NCBI RefSeq assembly: GCF_009469595.2
Contig: NZ_SSXV01000017.1
Coordinates: 35,691 to 99,690 of the forward strand
Direction: 5' to 3'
DNA: 64,000 nt
From: Thauera sp. 2A1
GTDB lineage: Bacteria > Pseudomonadota > Gammaproteobacteria > Burkholderiales > Rhodocyclaceae
In this document: positions 1 through 13,236 of the stretch, in pieces
Position numbering within the stretch: the first letter of the stretch is position 1
How the letters are laid out: the number at the start of each line of letters is the position of its first letter
The notes under the pieces: generated by a model
What the model was told of the DNA's origin: nothing
Database searches by the model: none
What the model saw: only the letters and a program-made list of their open reading frames with translations
Position numbers and translations under genes: made by a program

Positions 1-1
1 C

Positions 2-2694
<2,693 letters not shown>

Positions 2695-2741
2695 TCAGAA
2701 TCATTGCTGCACGAACCAGCAACAACCCGGAGTGGAACAAC

Positions 2742-3647
2742 ATGAAGAAAGTCACCAAGGCCGTCTTCCCCGTCGCCGGCATGGGCACGCGCTTCCTGCC
2801 TGCCACCAAGGCAAGCCCGAAGGAAATGCTGCCCATCGTGGACAAGCCGCTGATCCAGTACGCAGTGGAAGAGGCGGTGGCCGCAGGGATCACCGACATG
2901 ATCTTCATCACCGGCCGCACCAAGCGCTCGATCGAAGACCATTTCGACAAGGCTTACGAACTCGAGACCGAACTCGAGGCCCGCGGCAAGAAGGAACTGC
3001 TCGAGATGGTGCGCAAGACGGTGCCGAAGGGCGTGAACTGCATCTACACGCGCCAGTCTGAAGCGCTCGGCCTCGGGCATGCGGTGATGTGCGCGGAACA
3101 CATCGTGGGCGACGAGCCGTTTGCGGTCATCCTCGCCGATGACCTGCTCGACAACCCGACCGGTCTGTCGGTGATGAAGCAGATGGTCGACGTCTATAAC
3201 TACAACCGCTGCTCGGTGCTCGGCACGATGAACGTGCCGCGCCAGGAGACGCGCCAGTACGGCATCGTCAGCACCGATGCCCAGAGCGGCAACGTGCAGC
3301 GCGTCACCGGCATCGTCGAGAAGCCGAAGCCCGAGGAGGCGCCCACCACCCAGGCCGTCGTTGGCCGTTACATCCTGACGCCGCGCATCTTCGAGCACCT
3401 TCACTCCATCAAGCCTGGCGCCGGCGGCGAGATCCAGCTCACCGACGCGATCGCCTCGCTGCTCAAGGAAGAGGCGGTGCTGTCCTACCAGTTCGACGGC
3501 GTGCGCTACGACTGCGGCTCCAAGCTCGGCTATCTCAAGGCGACGGTCGAACTCGGCCTGCGCCACCCGGAGACCGGCGCGGCCTTCGCGGCCTACCTGG
3601 CGGATCGCGCCAGCGCCGAAGCAGCCAGCAAGAAGAAGGAAAAGTGA
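2742..3647 (+). CDS. galU: UTP--glucose-1-phosphate uridylyltransferase
   Basis: 301 residues, usual GalU length. It makes UDP-glucose from UTP and glucose-1-phosphate for LPS, capsule and osmolyte synthesis. The N-terminus carries the nucleotidyltransferase signature [20 protein letters not shown] with the sugar-nucleotide Lys in PKEML; further motifs are [18 protein letters not shown] and [11 protein letters not shown] ribosome-binding site GGAGTG lies about 6 nt before the ATG. It is separated from ligA by 47 nt and followed by two hairpins, so it may be the last gene of its transcript. The C-terminus ends in a lysine-rich tail (KKKEK). Confidence 0.96.
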   Translation: MKKVTKAVFPVAGMGTRFLPATKASPKEMLPIVDKPLIQYAVEEAVAAGITDMIFITGRTKRSIEDHFDKAYELETELEARGKKELLEMVRKTVPKGVNCIYTRQSEALGLGHAVMCAEHIVGDEPFAVILADDLLDNPTGLSVMKQMVDVYNYNRCSVLGTMNVPRQETRQYGIVSTDAQSGNVQRVTGIVEKPKPEEAPTTQAVVGRYILTPRIFEHLHSIKPGAGGEIQLTDAIASLLKEEAVLSYQFDGVRYDCGSKLGYLKATVELGLRHPETGAAFAAYLADRASAEAASKKKEK

Positions 3648-3690
3648 GTCCGTGCGGTCCGCGTCAAGCGGACCCGTCGCGCAGGGCATG

Positions 3691-3721
3691 AAAATGGCGT
3701 CGGTCGTTCCGACGCCATTTT
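3691..3721. terminator. Rho-independent terminator after galU (works in both directions)
   Basis: A perfect 13-bp inverted repeat, AAAATGGCGTCGG / CCGACGCCATTTT, has a 5-nt loop (TCGTT) and is followed by TCTTT on the plus strand and by an A/T-rich flank on the other. A shorter hairpin (GGTCCGC, loop GTCAA, GCGGACC; 3656-3674) precedes it. Confidence 0.85.
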
Positions 3722-3740
3722 CTTTCAGCCACACATGAAA

Positions 3741-3772
3741 AAGGCCCTGCCGCTTCCGCTCGGCAGGGCCTT
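3741..3772 (-). terminator. Terminator of typA
   Basis: The 12-bp inverted repeat AAGGCCCTGCCG / CGGCAGGGCCTT has an 8-nt loop. On the minus strand it is followed by a run of T (TTTTTC), as in an intrinsic terminator, and it sits 27 nt after the typA stop. Confidence 0.85.
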
Positions 3773-3798
3773 GAGCCTCTTCAGTCGGTGCTATCGCC

Positions 3799-5616
<1,818 letters not shown>

Positions 5617-5844
5617 GGATGCGGGAAGTCTTTGAAAGGGCGTGGATTTTAACACGCCGCTGTGGCGCCGCAGCATCAATTTTCGGCCGCTGTCGGCGGG
5701 CAATCAGGGCAGGGGAGTGGCTGCCTCGCGGCGGCAGACCTGGCGCTCCTCTTGGGCACTGGCTGGCGCGTGCTCCAGAGCACCGCGCGGGCAGCGTGGT
5801 ACAGCGTGGTAGACTCCCCGCCCTCGTTCATTGGAGCGCATCAC

Positions 5845-6585
5845 ATGCTCGCGATCATCGGCGGCAGCGGACTCACTCAGCTTTCCAACATGGAGACGAA
5901 CCGTCGCGAGGTCGCACGCACGCCCTTCGGCGAGCCTTCCGGCGCCCTGACCTACGGCACCATGTGCGATCAGCCGGTGGTTTTCCTCGCGCGTCATGGT
6001 TACGGGCACACGATCCCTCCCCATCTGGTGAACTACCGAGCCAACATCTGGGCGTTGAAGGAAGCAAAGGTCACGGCCATCGTGTCGGTCGCGTCGGTCG
6101 GCAGCATCCGTCCGGATTTCCCGCCGGGCACGCTCGTCGTGCCGCACCAGATCATCGATTACACCTGGGGCCGCAAGAGCACCTACTTCGAGGGCGGTGA
6201 GGGGCTGGTCAGGCACATCGACTTCACTCATCCCTATGACGAGGCCCTGCGCCAGCGCCTGATCGCCGCCGCGCGCGCGGCGGGCGACAGCGCCTACGAT
6301 GGTGCCGTGTATGCGGCCACCCAGGGGCCACGCCTGGAAACCGCAGCAGAAATCAACCGCCTGGAGCGCGACGGCGCCGACGTCGTCGGCATGACCGGCA
6401 TGCCCGAGGCCGCGCTGGCGCGCGAGCTGGAAATCCCCTACGCCGCCATCAACGTCGTCGCCAACTACGCCGCGGGGCGGGTCAGCAGCGAACAGGGCAT
6501 CCATTTCGGCGACATCGAGATGGTGCTGCAGGAATCGATGCTGCGCGTTCGGCACCTGCTGGAGCATCTGTGCAAGGTGTGCTGA
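5845..6585 (+). CDS. mtnP: S-methyl-5'-thioinosine phosphorylase / MTAP-PNP family
   Basis: 246 residues from the ATG at 5845 (GGAGCG 6 nt upstream); the frame is open further upstream without similarity. It belongs to the purine nucleoside phosphorylase/MTAP superfamily and would release methylthioribose-1-phosphate and a purine base. Visible motifs: IIGGSGLTQL (phosphate loop), RHGYGHTIPPHLVNYRAN, ATQGPRLETAAEI and GMTGMPEAALARELEI. The base-binding segment reads VVANYAAG, with Asn where adenine-specific MTAPs have Asp. As in Pseudomonas MTIP, this suggests a 6-oxopurine (thioinosine, perhaps also other nucleosides) substrate. Specificity is an inference from this residue. Confidence 0.85.
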   Translation: MLAIIGGSGLTQLSNMETNRREVARTPFGEPSGALTYGTMCDQPVVFLARHGYGHTIPPHLVNYRANIWALKEAKVTAIVSVASVGSIRPDFPPGTLVVPHQIIDYTWGRKSTYFEGGEGLVRHIDFTHPYDEALRQRLIAAARAAGDSAYDGAVYAATQGPRLETAAEINRLERDGADVVGMTGMPEAALARELEIPYAAINVVANYAAGRVSSEQGIHFGDIEMVLQESMLRVRHLLEHLCKVC

Positions 6586-6603
6586 GCCACGCGGCTGGCG
6601 ATC

Positions 6604-7146
6604 TCATTTGAACGAGTCGCCGCCGAAGGCTATTTCCTTTGATCCTCCGCGTCCCCCTTCGCTGAATCGTCGCAGCATCCAGTCGAATTTGATGGGCTCT
6701 ACCCCCGCGGAGAACTCGACCGAGAGTGCGTGAAGCGGCTCGCGCGCCATGCGCAGAATGTCGGCGGGAATCCGGCTGCGGATGCCGGTGATCAGGAAAG
6801 GCCCCTTCAACTCCCCGGTGTAGGGCTTCGCCCCGGGTGGCGGCATTTCTCTCCACTGGACCGTCACTGCATCGGGAATGCGGCCGCTTCGACGATCACC
6901 GCCGAAGCTGGGGCGCAGCGGGAATTTGGTATCGGGTCGGATGGGACGGGGAGGCTGCCCCAATTGCGAGAACCACCATTTTTCCGGATTCCGCGCATCC
7001 TTTACCCGGACCTGCTCCAGTTCCCGGTCGCAGGCATTCCAGGCGCCGATGATGAACTCCTCGTCCGCAATTAGCAGGCTTTCTGCATGGGTGCAGCCGA
7101 CCAGTAATGAAGTGCTGGACAGGCTCAGGAATTGGCGTCGATTCAT
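6604..7146 (-). CDS. Small lipoprotein, candidate immunity protein of the RHS-phospholipase
   Basis: 180 residues. The N-terminus MNRRQFLSLS resembles a Tat-type RRxFL signal and runs into a lipobox ending LLVGC, so lipidation at Cys18 is likely. The rest is a soluble domain rich in Trp, Pro and Gly (EKWWFSQLGQPPRPIRP, TVQWREMPPP, GPFLITGIRSR) with no catalytic motif I recognise. It is the last gene of the Tad-RHS unit and starts 10 nt after the RHS toxin gene. Known Tle1 phospholipase effectors are commonly encoded next to periplasmic lipoprotein immunity proteins, so immunity is the leading idea. That is inference from position and architecture; the family (perhaps DUF2931- or DUF3304-like) was not confirmed. 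Confidence 0.6.
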   Translation of the reverse strand: MNRRQFLSLSSTSLLVGCTHAESLLIADEEFIIGAWNACDRELEQVRVKDARNPEKWWFSQLGQPPRPIRPDTKFPLRPSFGGDRRSGRIPDAVTVQWREMPPPGAKPYTGELKGPFLITGIRSRIPADILRMAREPLHALSVEFSAGVEPIKFDWMLRRFSEGGRGGSKEIAFGGDSFK

Positions 7147-7156
7147 TGCGGAGCTC

Positions 7157-10100
7157 CTATTCGAAACTCAAACCGTAGGTTCGGGCCAGCCAGTCGCGGT
7201 AACGACTGATATCCACCAGCCCGGCGCGCTTGCTGGACTGCTGCACGGACGGCACGTTGCCGTCCTGATAAGGATTGGGAAGAGGTGGCTCGTCCTGGTA
7301 GGGAAGGATGTACTCGAGGGCTTCAGCATGGTTCATGCCTTCGAAGTCCGAAGACCGTTCCTTGCGCACCTCGTCCGGGTAGTGGACCTTGCGATCGTCG
7401 TCGAATCCGTTCAACGGCGGGACGTTCCAAGGTGAGACACGTGACTCGTCGTGAACCACCGGATCGGAGATGGATCGCTGCGCTACTTCCAGCGGCTTCA
7501 TCCGAACTCCCGCGGCGAGGGCTTGTTGATACATCCAGTTCAGCGCGACGTCGGACAGATCGCTACCATCTTCGACCAGGTAGCCGCCGCCGATGTCCGC
7601 ATGTGCCCCGACGAACCCGCGCTCCACGACGTTGGCGCCGAGGCCACGGCCCGCGTAGGACGATTCCGCGGATTCCAGCGGGAACAGCGCCCGATGTTCA
7701 TTCGCGGCCACTGCATGCGCGACATGGCCGATCTCCGACGCGGGTATGCCGAGCGAAATCACGCCGTTGATCTGCTTGCTCAACACGGTGTCGAACAGGC
7801 CGAGGAAGCGGATCTGCAGGCCGACGCAGGCTCCCCCGACCAGATCGCGGTAGTAGGACTGGTTCCTGCGTGCGATGACTTCATTGACGAAATCACGCGC
7901 GGCGGAGGCGCCGCGGCTGAAGCCGATCACGTCGAGCGTGATCAGCAGCGGAGATTCGGGAGCGAGAGTTGTTCCCCTTTCCCTGACCTCGCTATCGAAC
8001 TTTGCCTTGACGTAGTCGTCGAGGGTGTTCAGTTGTTCTTCCACTTTCGACTTCAGGGTGTAAGCCAGCGCGCGATCACCCAGTTGATACCATTTCGTTC
8101 CGACTCCCTCGACGTAGTAGGGGCGGTCGGAGTTGGCAATCGACGCACTGTCGTTGTCCTGGTAGGCCTCCTTCAGCCAGTAGATGTTCGTCCGGCTGGA
8201 TTCGTCGTTCCCTGTCCCATCGAATGCGAAGAGGATGAGGCCCAGCGGGTCGGCAAAGCGCAGCGGGTCGCGTGCCGCGTAGGCGTAGGGCTGCGTCAGC
8301 GGGTGCGGACCGAGCGGATCGGGCTCCAGGTAATCGCCGCGGCGGGGATCGTAGGTGCGCAGCACGTTGTCGTGCCAGCCGGTTTCGGCGTCGTGATACT
8401 GGCCGGGCAGGCGCAGGTTGAGGTTGAAGCCGGGGTCGATGTCCGCGGCAGTCAGGACGCGCGCTTCTCCAAAAACGGAGTGCCGGGCGCGCCAGATCAC
8501 GCGGCTGCGCTCGTCGGTCAACGCAACCGGCGTGCCGATTTCGTTGGCGTGGATGTAGCGCACCTGCGGCGTGGTTCTGGTGATGAACTCGCGTATGGTG
8601 CGCAGGACATCCGTCAGGGCGGTGACCTTGCTCCCCAGGGGCCTGCCGGCGGGGTAGTCGAGGAGGGCGACGGGGACGCCGTGCGCATAGACGTAACGGC
8701 GCTTGAGCCGGGGCATGCCGTCCTCATCCAGCGCTTCGCCGGCGAGGCGGTAGGAATTCCACAGGAAGAGCGTGCTGCTCGATCTCGTCGCCGGCACCGC
8801 GCGGGGGTCAAACACCGTCTTGCGGATACGGCGGCCAAGCGCGTCATGTTCATAGCGGGCAACAAGGTGGTCTCCGTTCCCGTTCCCGCTGTCTTCCGCC
8901 CCCCGACGGACTTCGACCAGTCGCCGGTCGGGGCTGTAGCGAAGACGGAACTCACCCACCCGCTCGGGCAGCCCGCCGGCGTCCCGGTCGATCTTCTGTC
9001 GGAAATCGTCGGTCACGCCGTGCAGGCGCCGGCCTATGACTTCGCCCGCCGCGTCGTAGGCTTGGTATTCGGCACCTGCCGCGTCATTGCCCGCCTGCGC
9101 GGCGATCAGGCGTGCCTCACGGTCGTAGGCGAAGCCGACGGGAAGGGCGCGACGGCGGTCGAAGCGCTGGGCGATCCTGCCGGCGGCGTCATAGCTGTAG
9201 CGCCAGCCATCGATCAGTTCGCCATGGCCCGCACCGAAGTCTGCGGCGGGCGCAAGGCCGGGGATGGATTCACCCGCGTGTGCAGACGCGATCCAGTCTG
9301 GCCAGCTCCCAGCGGGTGGTGTCGGCGGCAGGTGATGCGCGAGATCGCGCAGGCGGCCGTCCGCACCGAGGCCGAAGCGAACCTCGACGCCATTGCCGAG
9401 ACGGTAACCGCCGCGTGCAATCGCATCATCGGGCTGACGCCGAGGCGATTCACTTCGGGCCAGTCGCGCCGCAGCTTGGACGGTGGAAGGGGCCGTGGAG
9501 GGGACTGTGGAGGGGACTGGCAAGGGCGAGAGCAGGCGGGTGAGCTGCAGCGCGCCGTCCATCCACGCAATCCCGCGTAACTGGCGTCCCTTGCCCCACT
9601 CGTACCTGAGCTCGCCGCCCTCGGGTAGGAAATGCCGGATCACGCGGTCCGCAGCGTCGAAGGCGTAGCTTTCCCGATAGTGCAGGCCGGGATTGCCGGC
9701 TCGCATCGGCGGACGGTCGACAATGTGCGTGCGGATACGTCCCGCATCGTCATGAGTGAAGGTTTCGATTTCCGTCGGATGTTCGATCCTTACCAGCCGG
9801 GCGCCGGCATGGTGCAAGGTGGTGGTGACGATGTCGCCCTCCGCGGTGCCCTGCACCGTGTGCGCGACGATGCGGCCGGCCGCATCGCGCGACCAGCGCC
9901 ACACCCTTCCATCGGCGAAGCGCCGCTCGATGATCCGGCCTGCGGCGTCGTGACGGTAGTGCTCCCGCCCGGTCGCATCGGTGCGCATGGCCTGCACGCG
10001 TCCGAAATCGTCGAGCCAGCGCTGCAAGCCTGGCCAGTGGCGAGTGGCACCCGGCGTTTCGGATGTCGACTCGGCGTCTTGTGGGACAAGGCCGGCGCGG

Positions 10101-12319
10101 GAAGATCCAGGGCTCAGGTGCTCGCGCGGCAACCACGCGCCACCGCCGAGATTGGACACCATTGCGCCGAGGCCATTGGAGCCCTCGTAGCCGACATGCT
10201 GGATTTCGCCATCGGGCAACTCGATGCGGATCGGCCTGCCCAGTGCATCACGCTCGATGTGCACGACGGCATCCGCACGCTGCCAGCGCACAGGAAAACC
10301 ACCGTGGTCGAGCAGGAACCGGATGCGCACGCCGTCGACCGGCGTGTGGGCGATCACACGGCCCACCTCGTCGCGCTCGAAATGCTCGACGAGGGCCATG
10401 GGATGCGTGACCGACTGGAGCCAGTTGCCGCCGGCGTCGTACTGAAGTCGCGTGATGTCCGAGTCTGCGGGCGAGGCCCCCGGGCCATTGGGCAAGGGGC
10501 CGTCGATCTCCGCCAGCAGGCTGCGCCCGTTGACACGGGTGTAACGCAACACGGTGCTGCGCTCGATCGGTCGGCCTGCCGCAACGGTCCTTCCCTGTTC
10601 GTCAACGGTTTCGAAACCGGCCTCGTGCATCTGCACCAACTGGCCGTGGGCGTTGTACGTGAGGGAGATGCGGTGCTCCTGGCCCTCGACCACGCTTGGT
10701 CGTGCGATGAGCACGGGCCGGCCATCGTCGCCTGCGTATTCGTAGCGCTGCACCAGACGCGGCGCGCGGCGTGAGCCGGCACCGTGATCCAGCGCGGTCA
10801 CCTGCAGGATGCGGCCCAGCGCGTCGCGCATGAAGGTCAAGGTCTGTCGCGGCTGGCCGCTCGCGGCATCGAGCATGGTGGTTTGCATGAGCCGTCCGAG
10901 CGCGTCGTAGCCATACCGCCGATTGGCAAGCGGGCAGCCGCTGCAGCCGGCACCACGGGATTCGAGCAGGCGATAGCCGCCGCCGACCAGCCCGATGCGA
11001 TAGGTCGTCGTCGCCCCATTGTCGTCGGTCAGCTGAACCGTCCCGGCCGCGCCGGGCCGAGGGGCGGACTGGAAGGTCAGACGGATGCCGCGACCGGAAC
11101 CACGCGGACTCGCGGTACCCGTGCGGATCGGACCCGTCGCCGAGAGAACGGCCCGCCCGTCCTCGTCGTACGCATAGGTCGACAGCCGTGTCGTCACGCG
11201 CTGGCCACCGACCTCGGGTGCGTCCAGACTGATGCCCGTCAGCAGCGTCGGATGCCGGAGATCCTCGTGGTGGTAGAGGCGCACCGCGGAAGACTCGTCC
11301 GGCCCCGGCCCAATCACGGCCACGAGCAGGCTTCGCCGCGCCCGGCGCGTCACAGCGTCTTCGTCGGCAGGACTGGCGGCTGGCGCATCGACACCGTAGC
11401 GGTAGCGGAAGCTACCGACCGGCGAAGCGATGCGCGCCACCATCGGCAGAGGAGTCGCGGCCTCCCCTGCAGTGCGCTCGTGATAGTGCAGGTCGAGCGC
11501 GCGCCCCTGGGGATCGATGACCCTGCGCAGGCTGCCGCGGGTGTCGTACAGCAGGCTCACGAACTCGCCGGTCGGGGCGAGGATCCGGGTCAGGCGGCCC
11601 TTGCCGTCGAAATCCAGGATGCGTCCAGCCCCTTCGCCGTGAGTCCAGCGCCAGCGGTACGTCTCGCCACGCGCTGATTGGCGGCGCTCCACGAGGCCCC
11701 TGGCAGGGTCGGCCGCGAGGCAGGTCGCGGGCGCGCCGCCCTTGCAGGTAAAAGTCGTCCGGTTGCCATCGGCCTGGACAATGCGGATTGCATCCCGATC
11801 CGCACGCAGGGTCGTCTCGTAGCTCAGGCGCCAGCCACGTCCGAGCAGGCCCTCGCGGCTGCGGACCGTGCTCGAGGCGCTGTTGTAGTGACGCACGATC
11901 TCCAGCCCGAGGACGCCGGGCAGGGCAGCGAGGTCCACTTCGCGCTGATACTTGTTGCCGTTGGTGATGTTGATCGGATTGCCGGCGCCAACATCGACGC
12001 CGCCGTTGCCGACGTCCGACTGGCTGGCAGGCCCGCCGCCGCCACAGGTTGCCCCGCTCGGAGCGGGCAGGCACATCGTCCCCCCGACAGCAGGATTCTC
12101 CACCCCGGCAATGAATGAAGCTTGCCCGCTGGCGGTCGAGGTCTCGCCAACGCCGAACGCTGGCATGACGGCGATGCCAAGCAATAGCAGCGCGAGCCGG
12201 CCGAGCAGGCCGGACATTGACCTTGCGCTGCCAGGGCTGCCAGGACTGCCACGGCTGGCGGAGCGCGGTCGCGCCGCGGCGCGCGGCATGGCCCTAGGCC
12301 TGCTCACGGGCGTGAACAT
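7157..12319 (-). CDS. RHS-repeat polymorphic toxin with C-terminal DUF2235/Tle1-like phospholipase
   Basis: 1720 residues from the ATG at 12319, which has GAGGAG about 8 nt upstream and overlaps the preceding gene by 16 nt. A hydrophobic Sec-like segment lies at about 35-55 (LLGRLALLLLGIAVMPAFG). A DUF6531-type segment follows (AGNPINITNGNKYQ, about 110-145), then many YD/RHS repeats, closing with the RHS core signature (PGQYHDAETGWHDN, YDPRRGDYLEPDPLG, up to DPLGL at about 1360). The last 360 residues are an alpha/beta hydrolase of the DUF2235 type: FAFDGTGND (Asp1367), GFSRGA (Ser1468), GLFDTV (Asp1510) and GAHADIGGGY (His1573), so Ser, Asp and His candidates for a triad are all present. 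No PAAR or VgrG-like region is seen. It is joined to the Tad pilus genes upstream and a lipoprotein downstream. The phospholipase activity is inferred from Tle1 similarity. Confidence 0.88.
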   Translation of the reverse strand: MFTPVSRPRAMPRAAARPRSASRGSPGSPGSARSMSGLLGRLALLLLGIAVMPAFGVGETSTASGQASFIAGVENPAVGGTMCLPAPSGATCGGGGPASQSDVGNGGVDVGAGNPINITNGNKYQREVDLAALPGVLGLEIVRHYNSASSTVRSREGLLGRGWRLSYETTLRADRDAIRIVQADGNRTTFTCKGGAPATCLAADPARGLVERRQSARGETYRWRWTHGEGAGRILDFDGKGRLTRILAPTGEFVSLLYDTRGSLRRVIDPQGRALDLHYHERTAGEAATPLPMVARIASPVGSFRYRYGVDAPAASPADEDAVTRRARRSLLVAVIGPGPDESSAVRLYHHEDLRHPTLLTGISLDAPEVGGQRVTTRLSTYAYDEDGRAVLSATGPIRTGTASPRGSGRGIRLTFQSAPRPGAAGTVQLTDDNGATTTYRIGLVGGGYRLLESRGAGCSGCPLANRRYGYDALGRLMQTTMLDAASGQPRQTLTFMRDALGRILQVTALDHGAGSRRAPRLVQRYEYAGDDGRPVLIARPSVVEGQEHRISLTYNAHGQLVQMHEAGFETVDEQGRTVAAGRPIERSTVLRYTRVNGRSLLAEIDGPLPNGPGASPADSDITRLQYDAGGNWLQSVTHPMALVEHFERDEVGRVIAHTPVDGVRIRFLLDHGGFPVRWQRADAVVHIERDALGRPIRIELPDGEIQHVGYEGSNGLGAMVSNLGGGAWLPREHLSPGSSRAGLVPQDAESTSETPGATRHWPGLQRWLDDFGRVQAMRTDATGREHYRHDAAGRIIERRFADGRVWRWSRDAAGRIVAHTVQGTAEGDIVTTTLHHAGARLVRIEHPTEIETFTHDDAGRIRTHIVDRPPMRAGNPGLHYRESYAFDAADRVIRHFLPEGGELRYEWGKGRQLRGIAWMDGALQLTRLLSPLPVPSTVPSTAPSTVQAAARLARSESPRRQPDDAIARGGYRLGNGVEVRFGLGADGRLRDLAHHLPPTPPAGSWPDWIASAHAGESIPGLAPAADFGAGHGELIDGWRYSYDAAGRIAQRFDRRRALPVGFAYDREARLIAAQAGNDAAGAEYQAYDAAGEVIGRRLHGVTDDFRQKIDRDAGGLPERVGEFRLRYSPDRRLVEVRRGAEDSGNGNGDHLVARYEHDALGRRIRKTVFDPRAVPATRSSSTLFLWNSYRLAGEALDEDGMPRLKRRYVYAHGVPVALLDYPAGRPLGSKVTALTDVLRTIREFITRTTPQVRYIHANEIGTPVALTDERSRVIWRARHSVFGEARVLTAADIDPGFNLNLRLPGQYHDAETGWHDNVLRTYDPRRGDYLEPDPLGPHPLTQPYAYAARDPLRFADPLGLILFAFDGTGNDESSRTNIYWLKEAYQDNDSASIANSDRPYYVEGVGTKWYQLGDRALAYTLKSKVEEQLNTLDDYVKAKFDSEVRERGTTLAPESPLLITLDVIGFSRGASAARDFVNEVIARRNQSYYRDLVGGACVGLQIRFLGLFDTVLSKQINGVISLGIPASEIGHVAHAVAANEHRALFPLESAESSYAGRGLGANVVERGFVGAHADIGGGYLVEDGSDLSDVALNWMYQQALAAGVRMKPLEVAQRSISDPVVHDESRVSPWNVPPLNGFDDDRKVHYPDEVRKERSSDFEGMNHAEALEYILPYQDEPPLPNPYQDGNVPSVQQSSKRAGLVDISRYRDWLARTYGLSFE
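9483..9518. repeat. Three tandem 12-bp units inside the RHS gene
   Basis: GTGGAAGGGGCC is followed by two identical copies of GTGGAGGGGACT. On the coding (minus) strand they encode a Pro-Ser-Thr-Val/Ala repeat between RHS segments. Because the unit is 12 bp, changes in copy number keep the frame. Confidence 0.8.
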
Positions 12320-13236
12320 TGCAGAGGCTCCTCGTCGTCCAGCGCGTGCGGCACTTCCTCGTCCATTCCGGTGCCGTTGCCCGCTGCGCTCTCGTGAGCA
12401 CTGGAAGGCGTGCACAGTGGGTCGCTCCACGGGCAGGAAGGGAGCGCCCGGCCTTGGGCATCTGCGCCCGCGCCGGCGTCCACCGGAACGCCGGCATTCC
12501 CTGGCCCCGGCAGCGACAGCAGGGCGCCGTTCTCGATCGCATCGGACTGCATGCGCACCGTCACATGGGAGACCAGCGGAATGCGGCCCGCAGCGAGAAG
12601 GGCACGGCGAAACGGGTCGGGATGATCCGGGTACAACGTGGCGACCGCCCAGTTGAAGAAGCGGCCGGCGAGGGGAATCTGCTTCGCACGGGGAATTCCG
12701 TAGGTCACCCGGATCTTCAGCAGGTTGGCGTCCTGGAGTGTCTGCCCGGAGCGATTCGATGCGGGGTCACTCGCGCAGGAGGGGCGGTCGGCGGGGCAGG
12801 TGAGCCGGTCGAGATGGGTGCTGGGAATGACCCGCGCGCCGACGCGCAGGGCCTCGGCTGCGCGTGGGCTGTGGAAATCGTCGAAGCTCTCCCGCGTCGG
12901 CGACAGGATCTCGATGCGCAGCGCCCCCGCCAGGTCTGCGAGGGCGCGCCCATGCGAGCGCGCGAGCTCGACGGTGGTGCGTCCTCCGCCGTAGTAGGGA
13001 ACCATGGCCCGCGCGAAAGCGGCATGAAGGTTGGACGGCAGGGCGTTCTGCAATGCCCCGGCGCGGGCAGCCTCGAAAGTCGCGTAGTTCAGGATGTTCT
13101 TGGCGTGAAAGACGAGACCGGTCTGCATCATCGCCAGGGCGAGCATCATCAGGGTTGGCGCGATGACGACGAACTCGACCAGCGTGGCGCCGTCATGGAC
13201 TGCACGACCGGATCGCTGCGCGAGCAACGGTCTCAT
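12304..13236 (-). CDS. TadE-like pilus assembly protein
   Basis: 310 residues from the ATG at 13236; this ATG overlaps the stop of the DUF192 gene (ATGA). A short basic N-terminus precedes a TadE-type hydrophobic segment (DGATLVEFVVIAPTLMMLALAMMQTGLVF, about 14-42, Glu after the cleavage region). Then comes NYATFEAARAGA, the usual TadE continuation. The remaining 250 residues are predicted periplasmic, with a Cys pair (LTCPADRPSC) and an acidic C-terminal tail. TadE proteins are pseudopilins processed by the Tad prepilin peptidase. It sits directly upstream of the RHS toxin gene and overlaps it. Confidence 0.8.
   Translation of the reverse strand: MRPLLAQRSGRAVHDGATLVEFVVIAPTLMMLALAMMQTGLVFHAKNILNYATFEAARAGALQNALPSNLHAAFARAMVPYYGGGRTTVELARSHGRALADLAGALRIEILSPTRESFDDFHSPRAAEALRVGARVIPSTHLDRLTCPADRPSCASDPASNRSGQTLQDANLLKIRVTYGIPRAKQIPLAGRFFNWAVATLYPDHPDPFRRALLAAGRIPLVSHVTVRMQSDAIENGALLSLPGPGNAGVPVDAGAGADAQGRALPSCPWSDPLCTPSSAHESAAGNGTGMDEEVPHALDDEEPLQCSRP

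Noticed and set aside
7451..9580. Plus-strand frame of 709 codons opposite the RHS gene
   Set aside because: Antisense shadow; the RHS reading has repeats and catalytic motifs, the other strand has none.
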